Origin: Collariella sp. IMI 366227
Taxonomy: Eukaryota > Ascomycota > Sordariomycetes > Sordariales > Chaetomiaceae
Assembly: GCA_027946355.1 (NCBI GenBank)
Contig: JAPEUS010000002.1
Span: 2,108,001-2,172,000, forward strand
Length of the DNA: 64,000 nucleotides
Reading direction: 5' to 3'
The translations under genes and the position numbers were made by a program. Under the pieces are notes generated by a model. The model saw only the letters and a list, made by a program, of their open reading frames with translations. It was not told the DNA's origin and searched no databases. Shown piece after piece: positions 41,757-52,824 of the stretch (the stretch's first letter is position 1; each line of letters starts with the position of its first letter).

Positions 41757-43787
41757 TTACTCTTCCCAGATCCGCCCTTGGACAGACTTCAGCTCTTCCT
41801 CTGTCATCCGGTGACCAGTGGTGAAGTAGCCTGTTGGAAACAAGTGAGTCAGATTGAAGCTCAAAGAAGATCGCAGCATGGGACACCATACCGGCGTTGA
41901 TCTTGGCATCGATCTCAACCCTCGAGTCGGCCGGGATCCACGACTCCGGGAGCTCGACGCGCTCGTGGATGGGAATACTAAAAAGTACACAGTCAGTGTC
42001 ACTGGTTTCGGATCAAGCATGAATGAGGGTGTGCTTACCCTTGGCTAACGATGGCATCGTGTTTCATGCTGAAAACAGAAAGAGTCAGAGCGAGGAGCAA
42101 GAACCGGATATCTTGTGTAACTCACTTGCTCATGCTGAGCATCCGGTCAATCTTGGTGATACCAAGCCAGTGTAGGATATCAGGCATCAACGCCTGGAAG
42201 CGCATGTCTTTGACCCCCGCAATGTTTTCGGTCCGCTTAAAGTAGTCCGAGGCCAGATCCTGCCCACGCTTGCGGGCGTTGTAGACGACTGCAATTCGTT
42301 AGCTGGCCAGTACTACACTCGCGGACTGGTTGAAAGAGGCTCGACGTACGGTACTGTGTTCACGTCAGTCTCTGCTTTCAGAATGTATTGGACCCGATGA
42401 AAACATACCTTTGTCACTTCACCAAGAGCTCTCCCTTCCTTGCGGAAGTAGATGACAACACCGCTGCCGCCATTCTGTGCCTCCTTGACGGCCTCCTCGA
42501 TGCCGAAGATGAGGTATGGTCTGCAAGTGCAGATATCGGAGCAGAAGACATCACTGCCGTTGCACTGGGGATGAAAGTTGTCAGCAGAGCACCAGCCAGA
42601 CAAATTTGTGGTAGCTCACCTCATCGTGGATACGCAAGGCGAGCTTTTTAGTGGGATCGGACATCCTCGCCGGATCTCCAAAGCAATAAACCGTCAAGCC
42701 GCCTGTAGCCAGTCAGAAAACATCCAGAGGGGGGGCAAAAGGCGGGGGTGTTTTTACCAATAGGGGGCAGAAAGATCTTGATATCACCCCGGGTTATCAA
42801 CTATATATTGCATCAGTTTTGCTTCTTACTCTTCTCCCCATTGAGATCGCTAATTACCTCTGGATACATGCCGCCAGTGTGTTCAAAGAGCGACCTCCGA
42901 AGCGTGCCTTCGTCAATACCGAAGCGCTCCGCAACACCGGGAAGATACCAAACCGGCTCGACAGCAAACTTGGTCACCGCAAGCTCGCCTGCCGCATTAA
43001 GACAAACCTTGCCATCGGGGACCAACCGGCCCAACTTTACGCTCTCCTCGAGCTCGGGCAGCTTCATGTGAGCCTTAGTGATGGCAATCGTCGGCCGGAG
43101 GTCAACTGCACGGATAATCAGATATCAGTGGAAGGGTCACATCTCGGTGGACTTACCATCCTCCTTCTCGATGAAATCCTTGTAAATCCAAGGCACCATA
43201 TGCCCCCAAGGATCCATAGCCACAATCTTCTTCTCGCCAGCCCACCCGGGGAAAGGACCGATATTGACGGCCGGCTCAGTGTTAGTGAAGTCGGGCTTGT
43301 GGTCTGCCTTCAACTCCCTGCTAGCCAGAGCCAGGGCATAGTAGATGGAATACGAGCCGCCGTGGGCGCCGATGGCATTCCGCCTCCCGATGGTAGACGG
43401 GGACCGCGAGACAGCCACGGGGCCGCGCTCCAGCGGGTCCTCGGCGCCCCAGTTCAGCGGCAGCGGGTTGATGCCGAGCTGGCGGGGGTAGGTTGTCAGG
43501 ACGACGCGGGAGGAGAAAGCAGATGCTGAGGAGGTTGGGGCGGGCTGGGTGCCCGCTTCGGCGGGCATGACGGTCGAGGGCGAGGGGGTGAAGCCGCCAG
43601 CGAGGGGGGTCATGGCCCGCTTGGAGCTATCGGTTCCGGTGAGGCTTGGCCGGCGACGGTCTTGTTCGCTGGCCTTCTCCAGTTCAGCAACGCGCTGGGA
43701 GACGGTTTCGACTGCGGATAGCAGCTTGCTTTGGCCCAGGGAGATGGCCTTCAGGGCTTCCTTCACGTCTTCGAGACCAGATGCCAT
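41757..43787 (-). CDS. URC1: GTP cyclohydrolase II-like protein of uracil catabolism (Urg1/URC1 family)
   Basis: Ten exons can be joined: 43157-43787, 42858-43105, 42758-42800, 42620-42702, 42409-42564, a 4-nt exon 42350-42353, 42126-42288, 42039-42068, 41892-41977 and 41757-41830. The protein has about 500 residues. The N-terminal part carries a short coiled coil and RNAIGAHGGSYSIYYALALA. The C-terminal half contains the cyclohydrolase-like core: HDECNGSDVFCSDICTCRPY with the metal-binding cysteine cluster, VVIYFRKEGRALGEVTKYLV, and GITKIDRMLSMSNMKHDAI. In Lachancea kluyveri URC1, and its fission yeast relative urg1, belong to the pathway that degrades uracil via a ribosylated intermediate, together with a UPRTase and a DUF1688 protein. 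The catalytic reaction is not established here. A UPRTase gene lies about 2 kb away. Confidence 0.9.
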
Positions 43788-44909
43788 GATGTGGTGAGCG
43801 GCAAGAGCAGAACAGGTGAATCGCGGGTCAACAACAACGGACGAGACCAAGCGAGATGGAGCAAGACCGAGATGAGATGAGTGGGTGTCTAGCAAGCAAG
43901 CAAGCAACGTGTTGGTATTTAAGCAGTTGTTATCTGCAGCTTTCCTCGGGGATCGAGAGGAAGCTTTGGATAGGAGCGGTGAAGAAGCAGTGGCTGGATT
44001 ATTGAAGCATCAACCCGCTGTCAAGTCCCCTGGCCGAGCGCCGTGCGGAGGGACAGACATGGAGGAATGGTCGCTGGATGGATCGGAATGCGCCACGATC
44101 CGGGTCCCAAGTGAGACCCCCATCAGAGATAAAGCCGGCCTCATTGGCGGACGGTCGTTGCTATCGCCAACAGTGGCCGGAGAGCATGGACACGGATAGG
44201 GGCCAGGTGACCGATAACCAAGGGTCGTGGCGGCCGGGAGTGCTTCCCTCAAGAACCCAGGACCCTTGCTTCACGCCCCCACTCGGGGCGCCAACGGCGG
44301 GGAACCGCAATCGGATCGATTGCCGCGCCAGTGGATCTCGGGTGGCTGCTGCACTGTGTGTTGGTCGGGTTGGACACGTCGAGGGACGGAGTGACGGTGA
44401 GCATGGCACTTGACCGGGAAGTTAGAGGGCTGAAGGTGAAGATTAATTCTCGGCTACTTTTTGGAGATTTGTAAGAATGGGTTGACAACTTCAATCCAGG
44501 TTGATAAGTTGCAAGATGGAAGGAATCTGGAAGGCATGAACTCCAATCTTGGCCAAGGCGATGGGAGGGAGCATTGTGGATCTCAGATTGCGGGGCAGCG
44601 GCCATGACATGCACGGACCAGGTTGTGCTTCCGCTTCCTTGGCATCCGTGCCAGGGCTGAGGAAACTTCGACCACAAGGCTGAAGCTTCGAGCTGGCACA
44701 CCCCAATCCATCACAGCAAATAAGCATTCCGTCGAGTCGACCTTGGCACCGCGCCATTAAACCGACCCGGAATTCCCATCGGAGAAGCCCTTGGGAACCC
44801 GCTGCGAATCCGAGTCCAAACCTACCCCGAACCCGTCGAGTGACGAAACCGAATCGCAACACGTTGAAGTCATCCCCCGCGACCATCAAGAACAGCCAGC
44901 CCAGCAACA
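43788..44909. other. Divergent promoter region between the URC1-like and ELF1 genes
   Basis: It holds the promoters of two outward-facing genes. An AGCAAGCAAGCAAGCAA micro-repeat lies in the URC1-side leader near 43890. No gene is supported. A search for sites of the pyrimidine-pathway regulator was not possible by eye. Confidence 0.45.
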
Positions 44910-45498
44910 ATGGGCAAGCGCAAAAAGAGCTCGAGGAAGCCGCAAGGTCCTAAGAGGGTACATACATAAATTATCTTTGGCACGATGTTAATGCGACCCC
45001 CGCTGACGCCATACTTCTCCTAGAACGAACCCCTCCCGACGCGCTTCACATGCCTCTTCTGCAACCACGAGAACTCTGTTGAGGTCAAGATGGAAAAGAA
45101 GGCGGGCGTCGGATCTCTCGAATGCAAAATATGCGGTCAGCGGTTCCAATGCGGAGTCAACTGTAAGCGACTATGCATGGCGGCAAAACAGCGCGGGATA
45201 TGGGGCTTACAACATGGCAGATCTCTCCGCGGCGGTGGACGTGTACAGCGAGTGGGTTGATGCAGCAGGTATGCAGAGAATTATCCGGATTCCGCGCTGG
45301 CTGGTGGTACATAGACTGACCACTTTTCTAGATGCCGTAGCTGCAGAGAACCGCGAGCGAGAAGGACCACCCCGCAGCAGCGCCCCCAAGTTAAGCAGCG
45401 GTAGGGCTAGCGCGCCGAGCCGGAGGATAGAAGAGGAGGAAGAGGAAGCCGATTATGGTGGAGAGGGTGTTGTCGCCGATGACGAGGACTACGATTGA
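44910..45498 (+). CDS. ELF1: Transcription elongation factor 1 (Elf1) zinc-ribbon protein
   Basis: There are four exons: 44910-44957, 45024-45162, 45221-45268 and 45332-45498. The protein is about 133 residues and begins MGKRKKSSRKPQGPKRNEPL. The zinc ribbon has CLFCNHE and CKICGQRF. The helix that follows, YLSAAVDVYSEWVDAA, is diagnostic of Elf1. The tail is acidic (RIEEEEEEADYGG...DDEDYD), as in fungal members. Elf1 binds RNA polymerase II and helps it pass nucleosomes, together with Spt4/5 and Spt6. All splice junctions restore a single frame, and the family's usual N-terminal basic patch is present. Confidence 0.93.
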
Positions 45499-45691
45499 TG
45501 GGCCACATACGGGAGGGGTTTTACTTATTTGTACGGTTCCTTGGGATGGGTCCATGAACTAGGTGGCGATCGCAGGCGATACCAAAATTATACCACCGGG
45601 TTTACGAAGCACAACATCAACAAAGTGATTGGAGTGCAATGTTACGCTGTTGAATTTGCTCACGCTACCTGATCGCCGAGGGGCGATTGGT

Positions 45692-46591
45692 TCACCGGGT
45701 ATAGTACCTGTCGCCGAAATCACCAAGGCCAGGGATGATGTAGCTGAAGGAAATTGGTGAGCCTGATATCACGTCTAAAGGGGGCGGGGCAACTCACTTC
45801 TTCTCATCAAGCCCCTGGTCAATGAAAGCGGTCACTAGCCTGAGCTTGGGGAACTTGGACGCAAACGCCTGAATGCCCTGGGGACTGGCGAGGACGTTGA
45901 GGAAAAGAATGCGATCCTCAGGCACGCCGCGCGACTTGAGAACATCGACAGCCATGATGGCAGAGCCGCCTGTAATTGGTTAGTCGCAACCCACACTTCG
46001 TCAGGGGAGCAATGCCTACCAGTGGCAAGCATGGGGTCCAAAAGGAGCACCCATCTATCGGCAATATCCTCCGGGAGCTTGTCGTAGAAGAGCTTAGGCT
46101 GGGCCGTCTCCTCATCCCTCTGGATCAGGATCTTGCCAATTCTCACGGACCGGCAGCACTCCCTCAGGCCCTGCTCCATGGCTTCGCCGGCGCGCAGAAT
46201 GGACACGCCGCAGATCTTACCCTGGAACACCAGTCCATCGTAGGGACGCCCGACGGGGGGTCGTGACGGTGTGCGCAACGGTGGGGAGGTGGTTGAGGCC
46301 CTCCTCAACCAGCAGACGGATGATCCTGTTGGAGTAGAAGATGAAGTCGCCACGCTGGGTGTCCTTGTTGCGGATGATCCTACGGGGGATATCAGAATCC
46401 GGGTTTTGACTCGGCCGGCCAAAGAGGGCAGGTACTCACGAGAGCAGCGCGATCAGCTGGGGAGTCTGCGGGAGGACGGTGACGGTGTCGAACTCAACGT
46501 CCGTGGAGACCGCCGCCGTCGGCTTCTGGCTCTCAGACTGGTAGTCTGGGCCTACACATTGGGTCGGGGCGGGCTTGACGGCGTCGGACAT
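45692..46591 (-). CDS. Uracil phosphoribosyltransferase (UPRTase)
   Basis: Four exons (46440-46591, 46020-46379, 45798-45969, 45692-45743) encode about 245 residues. The product begins MSDAVKPAPTQCVGPDYQSE, then has LPQTPQLIALLS and IIRNKDTQRGDFIFYSNRII. The active-site blocks are GKICGVSILRAGEAMEQGLR, KILIQRDEETAQPKLFYDKL, the PRPP loop DRWVLLLDPMLATGGSAIMA, and the uracil-binding end YIIPGLGDFGDRYY. The enzyme makes UMP from uracil and PRPP. A base too many in the G6 run at 46255-46260 breaks the frame between AHTVTTP and VGRPYDGLVFQG. Whether this is the salvage enzyme FUR1 or the URC6/urg2 paralogue used for uracil degradation cannot be told from sequence alone; proximity to the URC1-like gene hints at the latter. 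Confidence 0.92.
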
Positions 46592-47890
46592 TGTTGTGGT
46601 TGTGAAAGAACTTTGACCAGTGGGAGTGAGCCAAAGGAAATCCACAAGGAAGTATTTTGCGGACGACGACCCCTCAGAAGACAAAGGTCGAAGGGGATCC
46701 CTACCTGGATTGGCACTGCCTAGGGAGCTGACAAAGACAGATATGACGGGGAAGATGATCACTCAGTCCCAAATTGTGAAGGATTCAGGCAGGAGTTGGG
46801 TTTCTGTGAGCTACGAGAAAGAAATTGTATGGCATCCTCGATAAATTCATTCACTGCCCCTCAGTTCTCAATGGACGGCAAATCCAGACCAACCCCACCG
46901 AAGGCAGGCTGGATGGGAGGACGACGCCACTGCAGAGATTCTTATCTTGTTTGACCCACAGATATGGAATGAGTTGGAGTGCATCTCCAACAGCCTGGGA
47001 AGAAGGAGGTGAGGATGGTGGATAGTAGTGTGTATTTTGCTATTAAAGAGCGAGTTTCATCGCATAAGAGCCTCGATGTTGAGATTTGAGATCCCCCACC
47101 AAACTAAACCTGCCTGCTACAATTCATCGGTCGAATCAATCTGAGTTGGTAGCGGAAGAAACCAGGATCCCAATGAAAAAGGGCGCTTCTAAATTCTGGC
47201 TCCTTTCCTTCAGATCCCTTCTACTCCATTAAAGCAAAGCAAAGACCTGGAACATTTTAAGTTGAGACAAAAGTTAAAGAATCTTCCTCTTCCAAGACGG
47301 GAATTCTTTGTGTGAGCGGAGCTGGCCGTGACCCCACCTTTCAGGTTGTCCTTTCTGCTCAGTGCCGCTGTGGGGTTCCTCAGCTGAGGCACAGGGCGCA
47401 CGGGCCAGCTGCAAGGAGGAAGGCGGCAGTTGTGGGGCCTGGGAGCCGTGGCTGGCAAGGGTGTGGTTTCCCCAAACAACAACAGCGCCTCGTCGCAAGA
47501 AGCTCGCGAATCGCATCACTCAATCCTTCTTGCGCCACCACGAAACCAGCTCGCAGGCTCGGTTTCCGCTGAACAGAAAGCGTAATTTAGATGCGCATGA
47601 CCTGCTGATACTTCTGCTTCCGTCAATTTTGACCTCAACCTCCCCTTCCACAACAAATCGCGCCAATTCGACACCCGCGTCAGTGCTCTTGGCAATCGCA
47701 AAGGTCACGGCCTCGACCACGACACACGCTCCCTCCCCAAACACATTCGAATTCTCCGAGCAGGATGCGCACCTGAAATTCACGACCACTCTCCACCTTC
47801 GAACTTCCAAGGAAGACATTCAAATTTGCCAGCGCATATTGCTGCAATCCATCCGCTCTTTCCCGTTCCATCACATCCATCGTCACAACA
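46592..47890. other. Divergent region between the UPRTase and WAPL genes
   Basis: 1.3 kb between two outward-facing starts. A plus-strand frame (47362-48117) overlaps the WAPL start in another frame and is Thr/His/Pro-rich without a domain, so it is rejected. The last 300 bases are C/A/T-rich, like a long 5' leader. Confidence 0.45.
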
Positions 47891-50504
47891 ATGATGGCCA
47901 GCAACGCCAGCAACGCCGACATTTACGACTTCGGCTACGTTCCGAAGAGGAAACCCGCAACGTATGGGAAGGGAGGAAGGAGGAGAACAGAGGCGACAAG
48001 ACCGGCAACTTTGAGACACGCAGAGTCAGCGCCGACCATCCCGACCTCCTTTGCCAAATCCCCATCCAACTCACCAGAGCCGCCTCGCCGACTAGCACGC
48101 ACTGCCAGCTCTGCTAAACCCAGGCAGCAAGACATCCGAAAGAAAGTATGGATTCGAAGCACGAGAAAACCCGGCCGAGGAATTACACAGTCAGCCACTT
48201 CCAGATCCCTATGACTTCGACTCGCTGCCCGATGAGGGAATAAGGGTGAAGAAGCGGAGGCTCGGGCGGGACAAGCCTGATGCGGGAAAGTCCACCGGCC
48301 CATACTCGACACCAGATACGTCGCCCACAGGTGGGCGATCCCCTGTACCACCCGCGGAGGAGGAATTACCGAGGCCAAAAGCGCGGTCGTCTGCGACATC
48401 ACGACAGAGTACGCCTGAGCCCGATGTGCGTATGGAAGAAGATGTGTCCACGTCAATGCCATTCTCTGCAAAGACCTCGCGAACTTTCAGAAATTTGAGT
48501 GTCGGTTCGAAAGCTTCAACAACGAAGAAGCAACAGTTTCCCATTCGCCTTTCCGCCCAAGCCTCACACAAACCTGCTCCCAAAAAGCCACCCCAACCCT
48601 TGCCTGTGGCGGCCAGGACTCAGATCAAGAGTTCCACAGGCCAACCAACCCGAAAACGGCGCCTCATTGATGCTCTCGCGGCTCAGGCGGAGGAGGGAAA
48701 ACACTTCATCTGAGGACGAAATGCCATCTCAATCATCGCAAGTTCGCCGATCAGAGTCACCATCGGCGGTTCCACACTCTAGCTCCCCTCCTTCATCTAG
48801 CATGGCCCCGCCCAAACCCATCCCACGGCCGGCGCTCACAACCAAGAAGACGGGCCCAAAGTTCACGTACAGCCAGCAGAGGACGATGCTGGCTGATGAA
48901 GATGACCCTTTGCTTGGGGGTGGAGGTTTTGAGGACCTTAGCGGTGGGCCGTCTGGGGGAGCGCTCTTCAACTTTGGCCGGCTCACGAAAAGTGCGACCA
49001 TCAACAACTTTTCTTATCTTGATGAAGATGACGAGACGGTCAACACTGGTGCGGTTCGAAGTCTCCACGAACTGAGGCAGGCTGGGGCCAATAGCCGCTT
49101 TGCCGATGAGATGGATGACATCCTCGACAGGGTCGGCTCCCCATCAGCCAAGCCATCGTCTCTACGGAGGGGTGCGCTGCTTGAACTCGCACAGAAGATG
49201 AAACACAAAGATTTTCGCCAGCAATTTCGAAATCACAGTGATGGTGGGAGTTTATTCAAATCTCTCGGGGACGAGACGGATCTAATCTCTGGATATGCAC
49301 TTTTGGCTACCGTCACAACGCTCCTCGCCGCCACCACGTCGGCCCACCTGATTCTCCAGCTTTGCTCACAGGGCCTTGCCACGCTCATCAGCAGGCTTCT
49401 TGAGCAGACGACCGACATTGTGCAGCTTGCCAAGGACAGGAAGCAGAATGTTTCCAGGAACGGCCAGCTGACGTTGACGACGATCAAATCCTCGCTCCTA
49501 GAGCTACCCGTCTGGGAGCCTTTCACGCCCACGTTGCTGCCGCCTCGCACACTGGCACTCAAGTGCCTGGACCTTCTCATGCGGCAACCTCTGCATGCAT
49601 CCGCCGAAGACGAGGTGCTCTCCCAAGGCAGTTACGGACCACCTGTTTGCGATTCTCGCCGACGGCGTGTCCAACAAGGCGTGTTGGGACCTGGCGAGCC
49701 AACAAGAGGCCTGTGACTTCTACCTTGCACTCTATGTGCTCGAAGGCCACTCGATCAGCGCAATGGGGTCTCAGCACAATTCCATTTGGACCCAGGAGTA
49801 CGCACCGATCGTCGCGGCTGTCTTGGAAACCGCTCTGGGACGGCCAACGGAACAGCTTGGAGACCTTGAGAGCATCACGCTAAAAATTGCAATCAACATC
49901 ACGAACCAAAACGGAGAGGCTTCCCGGATGTTTGTCGAAAAGGGGCTTCTCCGGCGCTTGGCCGAATCAGCATGTGGTGCGTTCCAACTGGTGATGAGCT
50001 CGATGGAGGTCGACTCGTTTATGTCGAAGGTATTGGATTCTCTCATCATGATGCTGGGAGCCATGATCAATTTCTGTGTTTACTATCCACCTGCATCGGG
50101 GACTCTGGAGGAGCGGGGTGATGGCATTGGGTCGCCCCTGAACCAGCTCATTCGCATTTTTGCAGACAACCACTTGAAGACGGCAGAGGTAAGTCAGCCA
50201 ACGACCAACACAGCGCGTCCCAGCTACTGACATGATGCAGGCCGACTCCATGGAGAAGACGCAACTCAATGTCGCGCTTGGCTACCTCTCGATTCTCCTC
50301 GGCTATCTCTGCCTGAGCCCCCCGATCAGGGACCGTTTTGTTGCTGTCCACTTTAAAAAGAGCATCCAGCCGCTGCTCGACTCGGTCAACGACTTCATTG
50401 CCGTCAACCGCAAAGCCGCCGAGGGAACAGGCAGCGAGAGTCAAGACTCTGGGTCTCTGGCTCGCCTCCAACACCTGGCCGACCAGCTTTCAGCGCTGCG
50501 TTAG
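47891..50504 (+). CDS. WAPL: WAPL/Rad61-type cohesin-release protein, frame interrupted three times
   Basis: The start at 47891 reads MMASNASNADIYDFGYVPKR and KPATYGKGGRRR, a YGK-type N-terminus I associate with WAPL proteins. A disordered S/P-rich region follows (to about 48.75 kb), then KFTYSQQRTMLADEDDPLLG. The helical WAPL domain begins near RSLHELRQAGANSRFADEMD and includes LLELAQKMKHKDFRQQFRNH and GDETDLISGYALLATVTTLL. A 52-nt intron (50189-50240) precedes the last exon (ADSMEKTQLNVALGYLSILL). Wapl opens cohesin rings with Pds5. The frame changes near 48139-48146, at the GGG of 48695-48697, and at 49627-49628; each is explained by one extra base and restores good protein sequence, for example VLSQ then AVTDHLFAILADGV. 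The total would be about 850 residues. Confidence 0.85.
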
Positions 50505-51324
50505 AGGTCATTCACAAACACTCGTTACATCTTTTTTTTTTTTTTTTTTTTTTAGCCATGGCGTTTGGGATGCGGCCGGGATCTGGGAAACGGCTTGCAT
50601 ACAGAGACGGGCGGGATGATACTCGGGGTTGATTTTATGAGTCTGAGATATTGGGACAATGACTTGGGGACCTAGGACATGACAATGGGTGGACATTGGG
50701 GGATGATATCACACAAACATTCTAGACAGCTGAATCCATCCCAGGCCTCCAATGGCGACGTTCGTCTGACTCTGTGCTTTGTAGATCTTATGACCATGTC
50801 CAAGAGCACGTTGAGCTTTCATCGCATTCCAGCAGCCACCGGTTTCTGGTGATTCACCACAATCACATGCCAACATAAGAAGGAAGTTTACATAACAAAG
50901 ACAATGTGGTTGTATTGTTGAGTCTGGATGCCGTGCCTCTCTCAGGTGAGCAAACCCTTCACCCCGTCCACACAACCCCTTCTTGCCAACCGATCACGAG
51001 CCTGCACCATCGCGTGTTTTCTGTGTCGAAGTTATTCTTCTCGTTCCAGGCCCCTGCCCAAAAATCTCGTCTCCATTTCAGAACCAAGCGCGGGGATCGA
51101 TCCAAAGCATCCTTTCTCTTCCTTCCCACGTTCGTTTCGCTCTCTCGTTTTCTGCGAGCACAGGTCTTCCGAAAACAACCCAAACCAACCTCGTTTCAAA
51201 CCAACTCTCGTCACATCGCATTGTCGCACGTCAAGTCCGGACCGTTTTTCTTTGCGACGGTAATTTACAACTCAACATACCAACCAACAGCATCTCCCCG
51301 TCGCAAACGACACAATCCGTGTAA
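50505..51324. other. Intergenic region between WAPL and Rheb, with a long T tract
   Basis: A run of more than 20 thymines lies near 50531-50553, just after the WAPL stop. From about 50.95 kb the DNA is C/T-rich, resembling the Rheb promoter and leader. No gene is supported. Confidence 0.5.
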
Positions 51325-52020
51325 ATGCCTTCCGCCGGAATCGCCAAGCAGCGCAAGCTCGCCATAGTAGGCAGCCGCTCTGTCGGTACGCATCCCTCTC
51401 CCTTGCCGATCCTCATTTACTTCTTTCCTAACTTCTGTTCCCATCTAGGCAAATCGTCCCTTGCAGTGCGCTACGTCGACGGGCACTTTGTCGAGTCGTA
51501 CTACCCGACAATCGAGAACACCTTCAGCAAGGAGATCAAGCTCAAGGGCCAGGAGTACGCGACTGAGATTGTTGACACGGCCGGCCAGGACGAGTACAGC
51601 ATTCTCAACTCGAAGCACTTCATCGGCATCCACGGCTACATGCTGGTGTACAGCGTGTCATCGCTGCCCTCGTTTGAGATGGTCCAGGTTATTCGCGACA
51701 AGATTCTGAATCACCTTGTGCGTTCCCCCCCCTTTCTTCTCCTCCCAACCCAAATCATTTACTAATGTGTATGTAACCAGGGCACGGACACAGTCCCAAT
51801 CTGCATCGTCGGCAACAAGTGCGACCTGCGCCCGGAGCAGCGACAAGTCACGCCCGAGCAGGGCAAGGCGCTGGCCGACAAGTACAAGTGTGCGTGGACC
51901 GAGGCCAGCGCGCGCTACAATGAGAACGTGGCCAAGGGCTTTGAGCTGCTGCTGGGCGAGGTTGAGAGGTCGGTGAACCCCGCTGAGCCGAGTGGTGGGG
52001 GAAAGTGTGCTGTTATGTGA
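51325..52020 (+). CDS. RHB1: Rheb-type small GTPase
   Basis: Three exons (51325-51385, 51449-51717, 51781-52020) encode 189 residues. The P-loop is VGSRSVGKSS, with the arginine that replaces the usual Ras glycine in Rheb. Switch I and II read YYPTIENTFSKEIKL and VDTAGQDEYSILNSK. NKCD in IVGNKCDLRPEQ and SAR in TEASARYNE complete the nucleotide-binding motifs. The C-terminus CAVM is a CaaX box predicted to be farnesylated, placing the protein on endo-membranes. Rheb activates TORC1 in many eukaryotes and influences basic amino-acid uptake in yeasts. Introns have normal GT-AG ends. Promoter signals were not recognised. Confidence 0.96.
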
Positions 52021-52824
52021 AGCGCTTTAAACCTTTGCCTGTTTTGATGGGGTCAGGGGCGATGATGGGGAGTAATGGGGTGTTCTGGTGTAGTATGAGA
52101 GAAAGACTGTGATGAGAGAAAGACTGTGATGAGAGAGGGAGGGACTGGTTTGAGCAGAGCACCAAGCCTGCTATGTTGCAATACGTTTTCGCGGTGTGAT
52201 CGATGATGGGAGCGGGTTGGAATGGATGACGAGGCTTCTCACGAGGCCGTTGTGAGATGGTTAATGATGGGTTGGTGGGTTGATTGGTTTGCTTTCCCTT
52301 TGGTCTGATGTCTGGTTGGTCATAGAACCTTTGGAGCCTTTCTCCGTTGTTACACGTTGTGTGGGGGAATTCCTTTTTGCTTTTCTGCTTGCGTTGTTGG
52401 GACATCTCGGGGGCAAGCAGGGCGCCTGGGTAGAGCTCAAGAGCAGCGGCAGGTTTCTGGGTTTACAGAATGGTTGCCATTTGGCTGTTGCTTGGGGAAT
52501 TGTTGGGTTATGTACATTGGGGGATTGGATTTGCAGAGCGGGAGATCGCTCTGCCTCTACGTTTTACAGGGCTGGGGAGGCTTCCTGGGGTACAGGAACC
52601 GGCACATGTAGATGGAGTAGCGGCTCAAGCATATAGGAAGGAGCCATAGCATGCAAATCAGCAATGATTCATTAGAAATTCCGCCATGGGATGCGCCAAG
52701 TCAAGTCTCGTCTATTCGGATATCCTCTTGCTCGTAAGACCGTGGTCCCATCGCAAAACAGAGCAGCGCTACTGGCTCGCATAGCAACGGACGCAGAACC
52801 TCCACTTGTGGACATCATGATCCC
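52021..52824. other. 3' region between convergent Rheb and seryl-tRNA synthetase genes
   Basis: Both genes end here. A 17-bp tandem repeat occurs at 52095-52139. The rest is T/G-rich on the plus strand, in keeping with 3' untranslated sequence of the minus-strand gene. No further gene is seen. Confidence 0.5.
52095..52139. repeat. 17-bp tandem repeat, about 2.6 copies
   Basis: ATGAGAGAAAGACTGTG is repeated twice exactly and then partly (ATGAGAGAGGG). It sits 75 nt after the Rheb stop, in probable 3' untranslated sequence. Confidence 0.85.

Noticed and set aside
47362..48117. 251-codon plus-strand frame overlapping the WAPL start
   Set aside because: Different frame from the recognisable WAPL N-terminus; Thr/His-rich without a domain.
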